Assembly: GCF_037042905.1 (NCBI RefSeq)
Contig: NC_087254.1
Coordinates: 12,943,103 to 13,007,102 of the forward strand
Source of the DNA: Lytechinus pictus
Taxonomy: Eukaryota; Echinodermata; Echinoidea; Temnopleuroida; Toxopneustidae
DNA: 64,000 nt
Direction of reading: 5' to 3'
A program made the position numbers and the translations under genes. Below the pieces are notes generated by a model that ran no database searches, was not told where the DNA came from, and worked only from the letters and a program-made list of their open reading frames with translations. The stretch's first letter is position 1, and every line of letters begins with the position of its first letter. Below are positions 20,762-32,248 of the stretch, piece after piece.

Positions 20762-22651
20762 TCAACTGGGCAATCCAGTTAAAGCCGACGTAGGAAGTCT
20801 ACCTGGATTTCTATGAACTCCTCTAGTACTCCGCGTTGATCTACGAAGTGGTGTTGGTTCGACATCAACTCTTGGTGCATTAAAGTCCTCATCATACGTA
20901 ATAACATATGGATATTCATCATCTTCTGAATCTGAGGTATATCGAATAACATCCACTCCTTCATTCTCATCGATACTTGAATATTCAATTCCTTGTTGAT
21001 CTTCGGGAAGGACATCATCTAGATCATCAGCTTCATCTCGTGGATCTAGAATGAGGTGTCTCCTATTTACCCACTTGCTTTCACCACCCGTTGCAGGTCG
21101 TATCTCATAGACATCATCTTCAGCATTCTTACTTTCTATCACATAGGCTGTATGATAGAATTTATCAGCTAACTTGTGTCTTTTGGTGAAAGCTTGTCTT
21201 CTTAGTAACACTCTATTGCCAATACTAAGCATATCCTCTGGGACATAGTCTTTGTGTCGCTCTTCTTCCTTTCTGGCAGCTGCTTGGAGTCTGGATGTGA
21301 CTACATTACATGCTCGCTTCATCAACTTTGCTTGCTTCTCTGTGTACTCCTCATTCCAATCTTGTTCTACATTGCTTAGCAGATGATCAACTGGGATTAG
21401 AGGTTCTCGGCCAAACATTAACAAGTATGGCGTTACTCTAGTCACACGATGTGGGGTGGAATTATACACATGTAGTATATGTTGGATTAACTCAGGCCAT
21501 CGCCTCCTTTTCTTCGGGTCGACCGAACGCAACAAGGCACACAACGTCTTATTGAAGCGCTCACACTGTCCGTTTCCGGAAGGATGGTATGGTGTAGTAT
21601 GTGATTTCTTTATGCCATACAATTTGCATAATTCCTGTATCAACAAACTCTCGAACGAACGTCCTTGGTCTGAATGGATTCGGGTAGGAATTCCACAATG
21701 CGTGAACCAGTGATTTCGTAGTGTGCTTGCGACAGTCTCCGCTGTCTGATTCTTACATGGGACAGCTTGGGCAAATTTACTAAAGACATCGGTCATAACT
21801 AGTACGTCTTCGAATCCATCTCTGCCTTTGTCTAACTTCAGGAAGTCAATCGATAGGATTTCTTGGGGACGGAAAGCAAGAAGATGTCTCAGAGGCGGGC
21901 GAACACTTGGTGTAGGGGCTTTTGAAGTTGCACATCTCCAGCACTTCTTGACATACTTCTTCACATCATTGTGTAAGCCTGGCCAAAAACATCTCTTGCG
22001 GAGAAGCTCTACAGTTTTATGGATACCTTGATGTGCCCACTTGTCATGTGTTGCTTCTAACAACATATTTTGCAGACATTTAGGCACTAGCAGTTGTCTA
22101 AACTTGCCTACAATAGAGTCATCTACTACTCGATACAGAGCTCCGTTATGTTCAGTCAACTTCGACCATTCCTTGACAAAGCCACTCAAACCTGGAAGAT
22201 TCTTATCATATTCTTGACCTGGCTTCCAATTGGAACTCCGCATGTTCCACACCTCCTTCAGTACCTCATCACTCTTCTGCATGGTACTTAGATCTTCATG
22301 AGAATAAGATGGTAGGACAGTCGACACTGGGTTGGTTGTGATTAGCAAGTCACTAAGAGCTGGAGTCTTTGGGGCATTTATTTCGACATCTGCTCTCACC
22401 ACTAAGCAAGAAGCAACCTCTTGAAGTCCAGCCTTCAGCTCTTCAGTCGAAACATTCGCTGGGCATCTACTTAGTGCATCTGCGCATTGATTGGTTCTCC
22501 CTGGCTTGTATTTCACCTCTATATCATACATTGCCAGCTGGGCAACCCATCGCATTTCAGTCGCATTTAACTTTGCAGTTTTCAAATGGGCAAGTGGGTT
22601 GTGATCAGTCCAGATCACTGTGTGCGAGCGAGCCTTGAATGTAGGGACCAA
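20762..22651 (-). CDS. pol: Gypsy pol, second part: RNase H end and integrase
   Basis: The 629-codon open frame begins in the RNase H region (TDHNPLAHL near residue 15, ADALSR near 60). It then carries an integrase: an HHCC zinc site (H and H near 205-210, CWRC near 240), the first catalytic aspartate in SIDFLKLD, the second in HSDQGRSFES, and the glutamate in GNGQCERFNK. The C-terminal tail ends RRSTRSTRGVHRNPGRLP. The first codon is not a real start: this frame continues the upstream ORF after a one-base phase change in a 47-bp overlap at 22605-22651. Integrase inserts the cDNA copy into host DNA. All DDE residues are present. Confidence 0.9.
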   Translation of the reverse strand: MVPTFKARSHTVIWTDHNPLAHLKTAKLNATEMRWVAQLAMYDIEVKYKPGRTNQCADALSRCPANVSTEELKAGLQEVASCLVVRADVEINAPKTPALSDLLITTNPVSTVLPSYSHEDLSTMQKSDEVLKEVWNMRSSNWKPGQEYDKNLPGLSGFVKEWSKLTEHNGALYRVVDDSIVGKFRQLLVPKCLQNMLLEATHDKWAHQGIHKTVELLRKRCFWPGLHNDVKKYVKKCWRCATSKAPTPSVRPPLRHLLAFRPQEILSIDFLKLDKGRDGFEDVLVMTDVFSKFAQAVPCKNQTAETVASTLRNHWFTHCGIPTRIHSDQGRSFESLLIQELCKLYGIKKSHTTPYHPSGNGQCERFNKTLCALLRSVDPKKRRRWPELIQHILHVYNSTPHRVTRVTPYLLMFGREPLIPVDHLLSNVEQDWNEEYTEKQAKLMKRACNVVTSRLQAAARKEEERHKDYVPEDMLSIGNRVLLRRQAFTKRHKLADKFYHTAYVIESKNAEDDVYEIRPATGGESKWVNRRHLILDPRDEADDLDDVLPEDQQGIEYSSIDENEGVDVIRYTSDSEDDEYPYVITYDEDFNAPRVDVEPTPLRRSTRSTRGVHRNPGRLPTSALTGLPS

Positions 22652-25418
22652 ACTTATCCGTTACTGCCCACTTGAGCGCAAGCAACTCTAACTTGAAACT
22701 GGACAGATCAGGATACTTCTTTTCCGATCCTCTAAGTCCTCTGCTTGCATAGGCTACTGGATGAACTTTCCCGTCATTCTCTTGAAGAAGGCAAGCTCCA
22801 AGACCTCTAGTACTCGCATCAACCTCAATGATGAAATTCCTGTCAAATCTAGGGTGAGCTAGAACTGGCGCTGTGGTTAGTGTTCTCTTCAGTTCTTGGA
22901 AGGCCGTTTCCTCCTCATCGTCCCACTTGAACGTAGCTTGTTCCCTCTTCTTCCCTTTCTGGCTTGAACCTGTGAGTGCATGTAAGGGGGCTGCTATCTT
23001 TGAGAAGTTAGGGATGAAGCGTCTATAGTAAGATGCCAATCCTAAGAATGACCTCAACTCCTTAGCATTCTTGGGAACAGGCCATGTCGCCACTCTCTCT
23101 ACTTTATCTTGGTCTACAGCTATACCATCATTAGATACAATGTGACCCAGGTATCGAACTTCTCTCTGAAACAGATCACATTTCTTTCCCTTGACCTTGA
23201 GTCCATGTTCATGCAACCTTGAAAGAACTGTATCTAGACGACGTAGGTGCTCTTCAAATGTCTCTGAGAATATCAAGATGTCATCCAAATAGAGTAGTAT
23301 CTGAGACAAATTCAAATCTCCTAATATGCACTCCATCACTCGTTGGAATGTAGATGGGCTATTGGTAAGACATTGGGGCATCTTCATAAACTCATACAGA
23401 CCCCATGGGACTCGAAAGGCGGTCTTATCAATTGAGTCCTTATCCATCACGACTTGGAAGTAACCATGTGCTAAATCCAAAGTTGAGAAATACTTCGACC
23501 CAGACAATGCTTCCAAAGTCTCTTCAATTCTTGGTAGAGGGAATGAATCTTTCACTGTACGATCATTTAACTTGCGATAATCTATGCATAGCCTCAAACT
23601 ACCATCCTTCTTTCTAACCAATACGATAGGGCTGGCAAAGCTACTCTTTGAAGGACGTATAATCTTCTGGTCTACCATCCCTTGTAGCATCTCTTTCACT
23701 TCTTTTACTTGCAAAGTGTGAATTCTCCTGTATGGTAACCTAATATCTGGACCTTCAGTCAATCGGATCTCATGTGGAATGAGGTCACATACACCTACAT
23801 CATATGATCCCTTAGAGAATACATTCTTGTGCTTATGCAGTAAGCTAGCTACAGCTGTCTCTTCAACTGGGTCTAGGTCTTTTATCTCTACGCCTTGAGG
23901 TAGGGTGTCTTCAATTACGGTATAAATTCGAACAGAACCAATGTGAACATCAGTTTCTTGCTCTTGGTTACGGGATTCTTTCTTCAACTTATCATACAGT
24001 GGCTTGTATTCTGCTATGTGTTGCAATATGTTGGAGCCAAGAAGGATTGGGTACCTCATATGTTCCACAGTAGGTGCTCGATCTGACACTACCAGAAAAT
24101 TACCCATCAATTCTTCTCCTTTTACCTTGATTGGTAACCCAACATAACCAACAATAGGCAACTCTACCCCTCCAACTCCAATCACGTGCAGAAAGATTCC
24201 TTCGCTCTTCTGAAGCTCTCCAATACGACACTTCAGCTTGCTCTCATACAAGGACAAAGGTATGATAGATGCTTCGGCTCCTGTATCAACTACACAGCCA
24301 ATCTCTACTCCTCCAATGAGAATGTTACAGCATGGACTTTTAGCAACAAATCTCTCAACAAGGTTTGAGTTAGCTTTCTCTTTGGACTCTGCTGGTCCCA
24401 CAGTCCCTAAATTGGCAGTTGGTACATAATGCGATGTAGGACTGGCACTAGTTTCAGACGTAGGATGATTGCTAACTGTACTCTTCTTCGGACACTCTCT
24501 ACCCATGTGACCAGTCTGATGACAGTTAAAACAGACCACTTCTTCTGTACAGTCTTTCTTTGTGTGTCCTTCTCTAAGACAGTTGTAACACTTGAGTTTC
24601 TTCTTGATCTTCTTAGGAGTTTGAGTATACTGAGTAAGAGCCTGAACACTCTTGGCAATCTGAGCTACTTCTCTTCTTAGATCTGCCAATTCAGCTTTGA
24701 CATCCGACTGTTCCTGTTCTTTCTCTTGCTTGGGAAAACTAGAACACATGTCAGCACGCTCAGCATACACTTCATGAACTCGTGGTGAACTTCTTGGTTC
24801 TTGACCAGAGAAAAATTCAAGCACTTCAGATCTCATCTCAAGAAAGTTCTTACTCTTTGAAGACATTTCAATTCGTCTTAACTCTCGTTGTACCCACTTC
24901 TCTTTAGCTCCACAAACGAAACGTTCTTTCAGCGAGCTATCTTTGAGCCTCTTCAAAGCATTCTTATCTTCTGTACTGGAAGCAGCTTTCTCCATGCGAT
25001 CGTACAACCTCATCAAGGCCCGGCTGTAGTCGGCCAAACTCTCGCCCTCTTGTTGTCGTCTATTGTAGAAGGATTGACTTAGTGAAGGTACCGACTCTGA
25101 CGCTGCAAAGAGTGACTGTAAAACGTTGATAATTTGATCACTATCCTTTCGCACATCCTCATCTCGGCATAGAACCTCTTCCTTGGCAACTCCAGCCAAA
25201 TGATCTACAAGCGACTGTGCTTTTGCCTCTCCAGACAACTGATAGTGAGTAGTATAACTGGAAAACTCTTCAAGCCACTCTTCCAGAGATAAGTCTCCAG
25301 CGACTTTAGGTGGACCCTTAAATTTAGACAATTTCACTGGTGGGGGAGCACGTTGAATATTCAAGCCTTGCAGTGCCCGGGTAAGGACTGACACCATTTC
25401 CTCTACAGACTGTGACAT
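22605..25418 (-). CDS. gag-pol: Gypsy gag-protease-RT-RNase H polyprotein, first part
   Basis: This is a 937-codon frame starting MSQSVEEMVSVL. Gag lies in about the first 320 residues and has two CCHC knuckles, CYNCLREGHTKKDC and CFNCHQTGHMGREC (about 276-309). The protease active site VVDTGAEAS is near 377. RT follows with LDLAHGYFQ and the catalytic YLDDILIF, then the start of RNase H (EVDASTRGLGACL). The frame ends early inside RNase H, where the next frame takes over. A programmed frameshift in the middle of RNase H would be unusual, so an inactivating indel or sequence error is more likely. Gag and Pol are one frame here. Confidence 0.9.
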   Translation of the reverse strand: MSQSVEEMVSVLTRALQGLNIQRAPPPVKLSKFKGPPKVAGDLSLEEWLEEFSSYTTHYQLSGEAKAQSLVDHLAGVAKEEVLCRDEDVRKDSDQIINVLQSLFAASESVPSLSQSFYNRRQQEGESLADYSRALMRLYDRMEKAASSTEDKNALKRLKDSSLKERFVCGAKEKWVQRELRRIEMSSKSKNFLEMRSEVLEFFSGQEPRSSPRVHEVYAERADMCSSFPKQEKEQEQSDVKAELADLRREVAQIAKSVQALTQYTQTPKKIKKKLKCYNCLREGHTKKDCTEEVVCFNCHQTGHMGRECPKKSTVSNHPTSETSASPTSHYVPTANLGTVGPAESKEKANSNLVERFVAKSPCCNILIGGVEIGCVVDTGAEASIIPLSLYESKLKCRIGELQKSEGIFLHVIGVGGVELPIVGYVGLPIKVKGEELMGNFLVVSDRAPTVEHMRYPILLGSNILQHIAEYKPLYDKLKKESRNQEQETDVHIGSVRIYTVIEDTLPQGVEIKDLDPVEETAVASLLHKHKNVFSKGSYDVGVCDLIPHEIRLTEGPDIRLPYRRIHTLQVKEVKEMLQGMVDQKIIRPSKSSFASPIVLVRKKDGSLRLCIDYRKLNDRTVKDSFPLPRIEETLEALSGSKYFSTLDLAHGYFQVVMDKDSIDKTAFRVPWGLYEFMKMPQCLTNSPSTFQRVMECILGDLNLSQILLYLDDILIFSETFEEHLRRLDTVLSRLHEHGLKVKGKKCDLFQREVRYLGHIVSNDGIAVDQDKVERVATWPVPKNAKELRSFLGLASYYRRFIPNFSKIAAPLHALTGSSQKGKKREQATFKWDDEEETAFQELKRTLTTAPVLAHPRFDRNFIIEVDASTRGLGACLLQENDGKVHPVAYASRGLRGSEKKYPDLSSFKLELLALKWAVTDKFGPYIQGSLAHSDLD

Positions 25419-25730
25419 CGTTACAAGGGCTATATAATTCTACAAAGGGGAGAGAAGGTCTATGCACATGTATAAAGTGGTGTAAATCAATGAACAATCA
25501 AAAATTAACTCTACTCATAGTTATCTAAGATTACCTAAACCACCTTTAACTCATTACCAAATGTTCATGTGTTGACCATTCCCTCTCCGAAGTAAGAACG
25601 TTAAAGTCTCTTGGATGTGTAGAACTTCACTGCCATCATCCTAGTTGGTCGCTGACCTCTGGACGATAGACCTCAATCGCTGACTTTGGGGTTGATCGCT
25701 GACATCGGAACACAGCCATAATCTGATGAT
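25419..25730 (-). other. Gypsy 5' leader
   Basis: This is non-coding sequence between the PBS and the gag ATG on the minus strand, where packaging and dimerisation signals would be expected. I can identify none by sequence. Confidence 0.5.
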
Positions 25731-25746
25731 CCCATCCTCGTCGCCA
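25731..25746 (-). other. Primer binding site
   Basis: On the minus strand TGGCGACGAGGATGGG starts three bases after the 5' LTR. The TGG start complements a tRNA CCA end. I did not assign the tRNA. Confidence 0.65.
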
Positions 25747-25749
25747 TTT

Positions 25750-26425
25750 TGTCGGGGGGTGGGTTGAGTTAGCCAATTAAGACCGTAACGGAGCAAACTT
25801 TACAGATGCTACGGGACATCAGATCTGAGCTTCTTCGACTTTATTGAGGTTTGCCAAAACCAACAAAATGAAAGGAGTAACAAAACAACAACCCCAAAGT
25901 CAGATGCTACTGGTGGTTGCACACCACCTACATCACCCAGGATACCACAAAGGAGTAGCAGCTTCTACATTATCAAAATCTCGATGAGGATCAAATGAGT
26001 CGGACCAGATCAGCCCTTTCCCAGGCCTGCTTCGATTGCAGTCCGACCTGCACCAGAACCAGGACGTGCAATAATCTACCTAACGTAAAATGCCAACAAG
26101 CAGTGGAGTCGCGGAACCACCCAAAAAAATATCATTCCGCTAAGGATTTGTTAAACTTTGAAACAGCCAATATGAAAAAGATACAAGTATATATATTGTT
26201 TTCACTCAATATTACGAGAAAACAAATCCTTAAAATCCTTTAAAATACATAACAAGGATTAGAAAATAACTAGAATTATATTTTTCGAGCGTACATACAT
26301 CGATCATCCTAACCCTATCCAGTGATCCGGCCGATCAAGAGAATTCCAAACACCTGTACGAAAATAATATGCAAATTAGGCACATTCTTCTCGAGTAACC
26401 TAAATGAAAATTCCACTTTCCGACA
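25750..26425 (-). repeat. Gypsy 5' LTR
   Basis: This is the right copy in + coordinates, 676 bp, collinear with 19472-20147 at an exact offset of 6278. It should hold the promoter for the minus-strand transcript. Confidence 0.9.
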
Positions 26426-26429
26426 GTAA

Positions 26430-26860
26430 TATAAAATTCTTCTAGGTCAAAGGTCATTTGGGTCAATGAACTCAAGATTTTATTAATACATTTTTAAGGA
26501 CGTTCCACAGTTATGTTTGTGCTATCGTGATCTGCACATATTTTACACTCTGCGCGCTGACGTCACAATGGATGAACAGATTAATCAGCTGTAGACCTGA
26601 GCTGATTTTTCTCATTATCTGCAGATCCGACGGTTATTTTATGACCTAATAAACTGGAATTATTCCATGGACCATTTTTTTAAATTCCTCTACAATTTCA
26701 AAATACTTTACTCTGTAGTGCTGCGAAGTATGACGAATATGAGCCGACTTTGAATAAATGGTATAGTGGTTTGGAACTTTTCCTCACATAGATACAAAGC
26801 TTTTGGCATGTTTTGGGCGTTTTAAAAAGCACATATTTTGCTCTAATAAAAGTGCTGATA
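26430..26860. other. Flank right of gypsy element
   Basis: AGGTCAAAGGTCA at 26444 belongs to the disrupted dispersed repeat. The rest is AT-rich sequence with one CTGACGTCAC. No gene is seen. Confidence 0.4.
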
Positions 26861-28250
26861 GCTTGAAAACAAGGAAAATGAACCTATACTGTTCAATGTT
26901 TGCACCTCTTGGGTATAATTCCTAGAGCTACAACGTACTTTGCAAAGTTTGGTGGAAATGACATGGGTTTTAAATAAAGTGCAGTATTTCTTGTACTTCT
27001 CAAGTTTGCTATTGAAATTTCACATTGACATCGAGTTTTTGTTATCTTTCGCGCAATTTCTAAGAACAGAGTATTATTAGACTTAAAAGAGCAAACAAAT
27101 AGCAATATAAATATATTATCCATATTAAGGATATAATTATTAATCATATGCAAAATTTTATGATATTTTCATGGATTTTGACTGAGTAATAAAGCTTAAA
27201 GCTCATTGTTCTGATCTCATGAGGTTTAAAAATGCCAAATTCTTATGAATGCGCAATTCTGTAGAACATCCATTTGGGTGAAATTTGAAGCTCATACAGC
27301 AAAAAATCAAGCACATGGACCCATGTTAATTTTTGCATATTTGGAATATTCAGGTGCTTAAGTTTTCGGCGCATTTTGGGCTGTTTCAAGCCAACTCGCA
27401 ACATTTTAGACACTGATAGCTTAAAAACGAGCACATGGACCCCATATTTTTAATACTTTAACGCCTTCAGAATATATTCCTCTACAAATCTAGAGAGTAT
27501 GATGAAAATGGCATGGATTTTGAGTGTTTGTGAGCAGAACTACGGAGCCATTTGCATTTTAGACGGTATTATCAGACTTTGGCATGTTTTCGGCGCATTT
27601 TAGGCGATTTTCAAGCCAACTCGCAACATTTTGGACTCTGATAGCTTAAAAACGAGCACATGGACCCAATATTTTTAGCGTTTTAACGTCTTCAGAATAT
27701 GACCCTCAACAAATCTAGAGAGTATGATGAAAATGACATGGATTTTGAATGTTTGGGAGCAGAACTACGGAACCATTCGTATTTTAGACATATTGGACGG
27801 TATTATCAGACATTTAAATTTGCACGTTTTCGGCGGATTTTGGGCTGTTTCAAGCCAACTCGCAACACTTTGGACACTGATAGTTTAAAAACGAGCGCAT
27901 TGACCCCATATTTTTGATATTTTAATGTCTGTAGAATAAATTCCTCTACAAATCTAGAGAGTAGGCTGAAAATTACATGGATTTTGAGTGTTTGGGGTCA
28001 GATCTACGGAACCATTCGCATTTTAGAGGGTATTATTAGACTTTTGCATGTTTTCGGTGCATTTTATGCGATTTTCATGCCAACTCGCAACAATTTGGAC
28101 ACTGATAGTCTAAAAACGAGCACATGGGCCCCATATTTTTAACTTCCCTATACTTTTGCAATGCATTCCTCTACAATTTTGCCGAATTCGATGAAAATTA
28201 CATGGATTTTGAAAAAAGTGCAGCTTAAACTATACCTTTTTAATTTTCGC
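26861..28250 (+). repeat. Tandem array of about 230-bp units
   Basis: Units share CCAACTCGCAACA, ACTGATAGCTTAAAAACGAG, ACATGGACCCCATATTTTT, CTCTACAAATCTAGAGAGTA and GCATGTTTTCGG. The marker CCAACTCGCAAC falls at 27391, 27616, 27855 and 28080, giving spacings of 225, 239 and 225. Degenerate half-units flank both sides. No continuous ORF runs through the units. Confidence 0.75.
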
Positions 28251-28424
28251 GTAGATTCACGTCTTTTGAAGATTTGTTTTTTGGAAGTTTATGCACCAAA
28301 ATGAGGGCGCTGCTGACTCCAAATAGATATAGTTTTGCCAATTAAAAGATATTTTTCTACTTTTGTATTCATTTATTTACATATCCTGAAAGTTTGATAC
28401 GATATCGACAGAGTAAAAATGCTA

Positions 28425-28890
28425 TTTAGTCCAATATTTCGTTCAATAGCCATTTTGTCCGATAACCAGTTAGTCTAAGAGACACTTCGTCCAAAAAGCC
28501 ACTTCGTCTAAGATCCATTTCGTCCAATAGCAACTTTGCCTTATAGTCACTTCGTCCAAAAGATACTTCGTCTATAAGAGCCATTTTGTCCAATAACCAC
28601 TTCGTCTAAGAGTCGCTTCGTCCAATAGCTACTTCGTCTAAGATTCACTTCTTCCAAAAGCCACTTCGTCTAAAATCATCCTATAACCACTTTGTCTAAG
28701 AGAATCTTTGTCCATATAGCCACTTCATCTGAATGCCACTTCGTTCAGTAAACATTTTGTTCGTGAATAGCCAATTGGGCCAAAGGCTAGTTCGTCCAAT
28801 AGCTATTCGGTCTAATGTCCTGGTTCAACACCCACTTGTTCCAGTTGACAGTTTGTCCAATACGCATGCACTTGATCTAACTGACATTTG
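28425..28890 (+). repeat. TTCGTC minisatellite
   Basis: Variants of CCACTTCGTCTAAGAG and TTCGTCCAATAGCCA repeat about every 15-25 bp roughly twenty times. The first base groups vary but TTCGTC or TTTGTC is kept. There is no open frame through the array. It is not a CRISPR array, as there are no unique spacers. Confidence 0.75.
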
Positions 28891-29547
28891 GTCTAATGTG
28901 TATAAGTCTACGCAATCGTGTGGTAACAACAGGTGTGAACGCCCCCAGGTCTTGCCTTTCACCCCTCCCCCACACACAGATTCACCCCTTTTGTGACAAA
29001 TATAATGACCTTTTCAATTTCAGATATAATATCTATCAAACTATTAATTTTCTCTTCAGATCTCAACAGTGAAAATTTATTGTTTTCATAGAATTATTTC
29101 TCGCTTGCCATTTATTTCAAATACAAAAACAAAAAACAATTAATTATTTGCAACACCCAAATTGATTAAATTTGAGAAACTTGGCATAAGCTGAATGCGT
29201 CGCAGAGTCGGTTATCAAAATAACGTTAATAAATCGCTATTTGTGTCTAAATATTATTAATAGTTGTTCATCCTATATTGTGGTGTGTTTCCTTTTTCTT
29301 CCCGTTTTTCTACCCGGGGGGGGGGGCACATTTATATGTATACAAGGTTAACTGGAGGTTCATCAAATTTAATTGCAACTCATAGTTTCACGCAACCTAC
29401 GTGATGTGCGATCTTCACTTCAGGCAACTATATGTATATATATTTTTTTCCGGGAGCAAGCACCCCCAAGTACCCCCTCCCCCATCTGAACCCCACTATG
29501 AATTTTGGTGACCTGTCGAATAATATCAAACAATCAATCAATCAGTT
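28891..29547. other. Spacer without gene
   Basis: AT-rich sequence with a G run near 29319. I see no gene, and only short simple-sequence tracts before the foldback begins. Confidence 0.45.
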
Positions 29548-31100
29548 TAGTATCCCGTAATTAGTAACCATCTGGAATAAAATCATTGGAAATGGTTTTT
29601 TGACTGATTTGAGTAGGTATGGGTGTCAACATTTACCAAAAAAAAAAGTTAGGAGGAATACGGGTTGGGGTAGTGTATTTTTGAAGGTCAAAGGTCAATG
29701 ACCTTTTTAAATATACTGTTATGGTATCTCCCAGATAAAATATTACAGGTTGGTGATCATGGTGTAAAAATGCACAGATTCTTACAAGAAGATCAGATAA
29801 AATCAAATCAAGTACTTACAATGCTCATTCACCCATGAAATTCAAGGTCAAAGCCTTTCAATGGTCAATGATCTTTTTTTACATTATATACCATATATGG
29901 TATAATGGTATCTCTGAGATGAAAAGGCGCAGGTTGGTGATCTTGGTGTCAAAATGCAGAGGTTCTTACATGAAGATCACATAAAATTAAGTACCAAGAA
30001 TGCACATTAAACAATAACATTCAAGGTCAAAGCCTTTCAAAGGTCAATGACCTTTTTTACATTATATACCATATACGGTATAATGGTATCTCTGAGATGA
30101 AAAGGCGCAGTTTGGTGATCTTGGCGTCAAAATGCAGAGGTTCTTACAGGAAGATCAAATAAAATAAATATTAAGTACCCAGAATGCACATTAAACAATA
30201 ACGTTCAAGGTCAAGCCTTTCAAAGGTCAATGACCCTTTTTTTTTAACATTATGTATCATACTGTATAATAGTATCTCTTGAGATTAAACGGCACAGGTT
30301 GGTGATCGTTGTGTCAAAATGCACAGATTCTTACAGGAAGGTCAAATAAGATAAAGTTAATCACCTAGAATGCATATTAATCCATAAAGTTCAATGACCT
30401 TTTTACATAGGCTATATATCGTATAATGGTATCTCTGAGATGAAACGCTGCATGTTGGTGATTTTGGTGTCAAACAGCAATTTTTGCAAGCAGATAAAAA
30501 GGCACAAAATAATCATAAAGAATAATTCTTCACCTCTGATATCCAAAGTCAAAGGTCAAAAGTTAATAAATATTTATATATCCATGCATGATTCCCCCAA
30601 AAAAGATATTAATCCATTATATTCACATTTTATTTGTGAATTGTAGAAAGAAAGATAGCTATTTGTAATGAAAACTTGGATGTTTAATAAATTTACTCTG
30701 AAATAAGGATAAATAATGGCCATGAAAAGTATTTACGGGTTAGAGGTCAATCAACTATGTCAATAACGTCAGGGACTTTAAGTAAAATTAAAGATAGGTC
30801 GATAACTTGATTGTGGCATGTCGGTATAGTGATTCTGATGGGATAAAGACTGGCCTGCGTGGAAAATGAACACAAATTTAATAGTTGAATCCTTGACCAA
30901 TGATGATGTCAAAATACAAGTTCGAGGTGAAATTGAGAACAAATAGCACTTTTTAATATATATTGTAATGCATTGCCAATAGTGTAACAAAAATCATGTA
31001 TGATATAATTTGAAATGGTGAAGTTGTCTAAAGTAGCAGCATTTAGATATGCATTTTATAAATCTAAATCAAGGTACTAATTTCTCTGTAGCAATACGTC

Positions 31101-31935
31101 ACTTACCTAAAATGCTACAATCAATACTATATATAAACTATAACTTAATCTGTAAATGGAAAGGATAGGCCTAACTCTCATGGCAAGCATCATCCGAGAA
31201 CATTTTCACATAGCCAGGGACAATGATGAAGAATTAAAATAAGGCAATCATTAGAGCTGGAGCCTGCAGATTTTGTCATAGTAAATGAAGTTAAGTGTCT
31301 CAACTTCAGCAAAGAGTAATTAAACTTTTGAAAACCTTCTGACATTTTCAGGACTTTGAACTGGCCCATTCAATGAAAGCCTAACATTCTGTCAAGGGAT
31401 ATCAGACCAGGATTTATATTATTACTGATATGTTGCACAGCTTTATTCTCAAGAACTGGAAGTGGTGCTGTAGGAGTTTTGTTAGTTAGGTCGATGGATG
31501 TGTACTTGTAAGCTACATGTATTATTTCCTTTTGAATTTCATTATTATGCCTAATTTGTGCATGATAACAATCAGTTGTTCTGGACCAAATACATGATCC
31601 TTGTACAAGCTGATACCTAGTAGAAATAGCATCATGGGTGACGTAAGGCAGAGAGCAGATATGAAGTTTTGTCCTGCAGCATTAGCATCTCAAGAGATTC
31701 TGGCAGCTTGCAATGAGAGGTAATTAATAATAATACAGGAATTCATCTTTGTTGAAGTTGAGATACGTAATGTAAGATACTTAATGCCATTTACTATGAC
31801 AGAAGCTGCAGCTCTAATGATGGCCTTCATTTCATCTTCATCATCATCATGCTATAGCTGTGACATGAGAGTTAGACCTATCCTATCCATTTTCAGAAGA
31901 TTAAGCTAATAGTTTATAATAGCATTGAGGTGAGT
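31101..31935. mobile_element. Nested foldback of 835 bp inside the left arm
   Basis: The arms pair from ACTTACC...AATGCT (31101) with AGCATT...GGTGAGT (31935). They continue through GGATAGGCCTAACTCTCATG, ATTAGAGCTG, TTTGTCATAGTAAATG and TCTCAACTTCA, with the centre near 31520. The right arm of the large foldback lacks this segment: its matching sequence passes from AAATCAAGG directly to a TAGTCCAGGATAG-like block. That marks it as a later insertion, unless the right arm lost it. Confidence 0.65.
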
Positions 31936-32248
31936 GGCCTATTAGTCCAGGATAGGCCCCATAGAAAATTGTCCAAACCTTGTTTTTTCATATATATAAT
32001 ATTTTTTCATGGTTTCTTGTCAATTCGAGGGTGCTGATTACGAATCTGAATGATGCCACTCGTGTAACCTTGAGCATTTTCCGCAAATTGGCAAAATCTA
32101 ATATGGCCGCCAAAATATGCAAATTACCCATGAAAATCATAAAATTGCCAGTAGATTGGCTATAAAATATATGTAATTGTGTTGCAGGAGTGAAATACTC
32201 TCTGAAAAAACGATTTTTGAAAAAATATGTATTTTCTTGATATTTAAA

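Larger units (their letters stand above)
19472..26425 (-). mobile_element. Ty3/gypsy LTR retrotransposon, nearly intact
   Basis: The element is 6954 bp and lies on the minus strand. It has two 676-bp LTRs with TGTCGG...CCGACA ends and a GTAA target duplication (19468-19471 and 26426-26429). I see only two differences between the LTRs (near 19541 and 20053 in the left copy), so insertion is recent. The gene order gag, protease, RT, RNase H, integrase is the Ty3/gypsy order. There is no envelope-like ORF. It inserted into sequence resembling the dispersed GTCTCACCTGCA repeat. Confidence 0.93.

Noticed and set aside
21456-24680. Several + strand open frames of 60-89 codons
   Set aside because: They lie opposite the gypsy gag-pol frames and have no recognisable domain, so they are shadows of the minus-strand coding sequence.
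28425-28890. CRISPR-like array
   Set aside because: Units are degenerate and abut each other without unique equal-length spacers, and the genome is animal.
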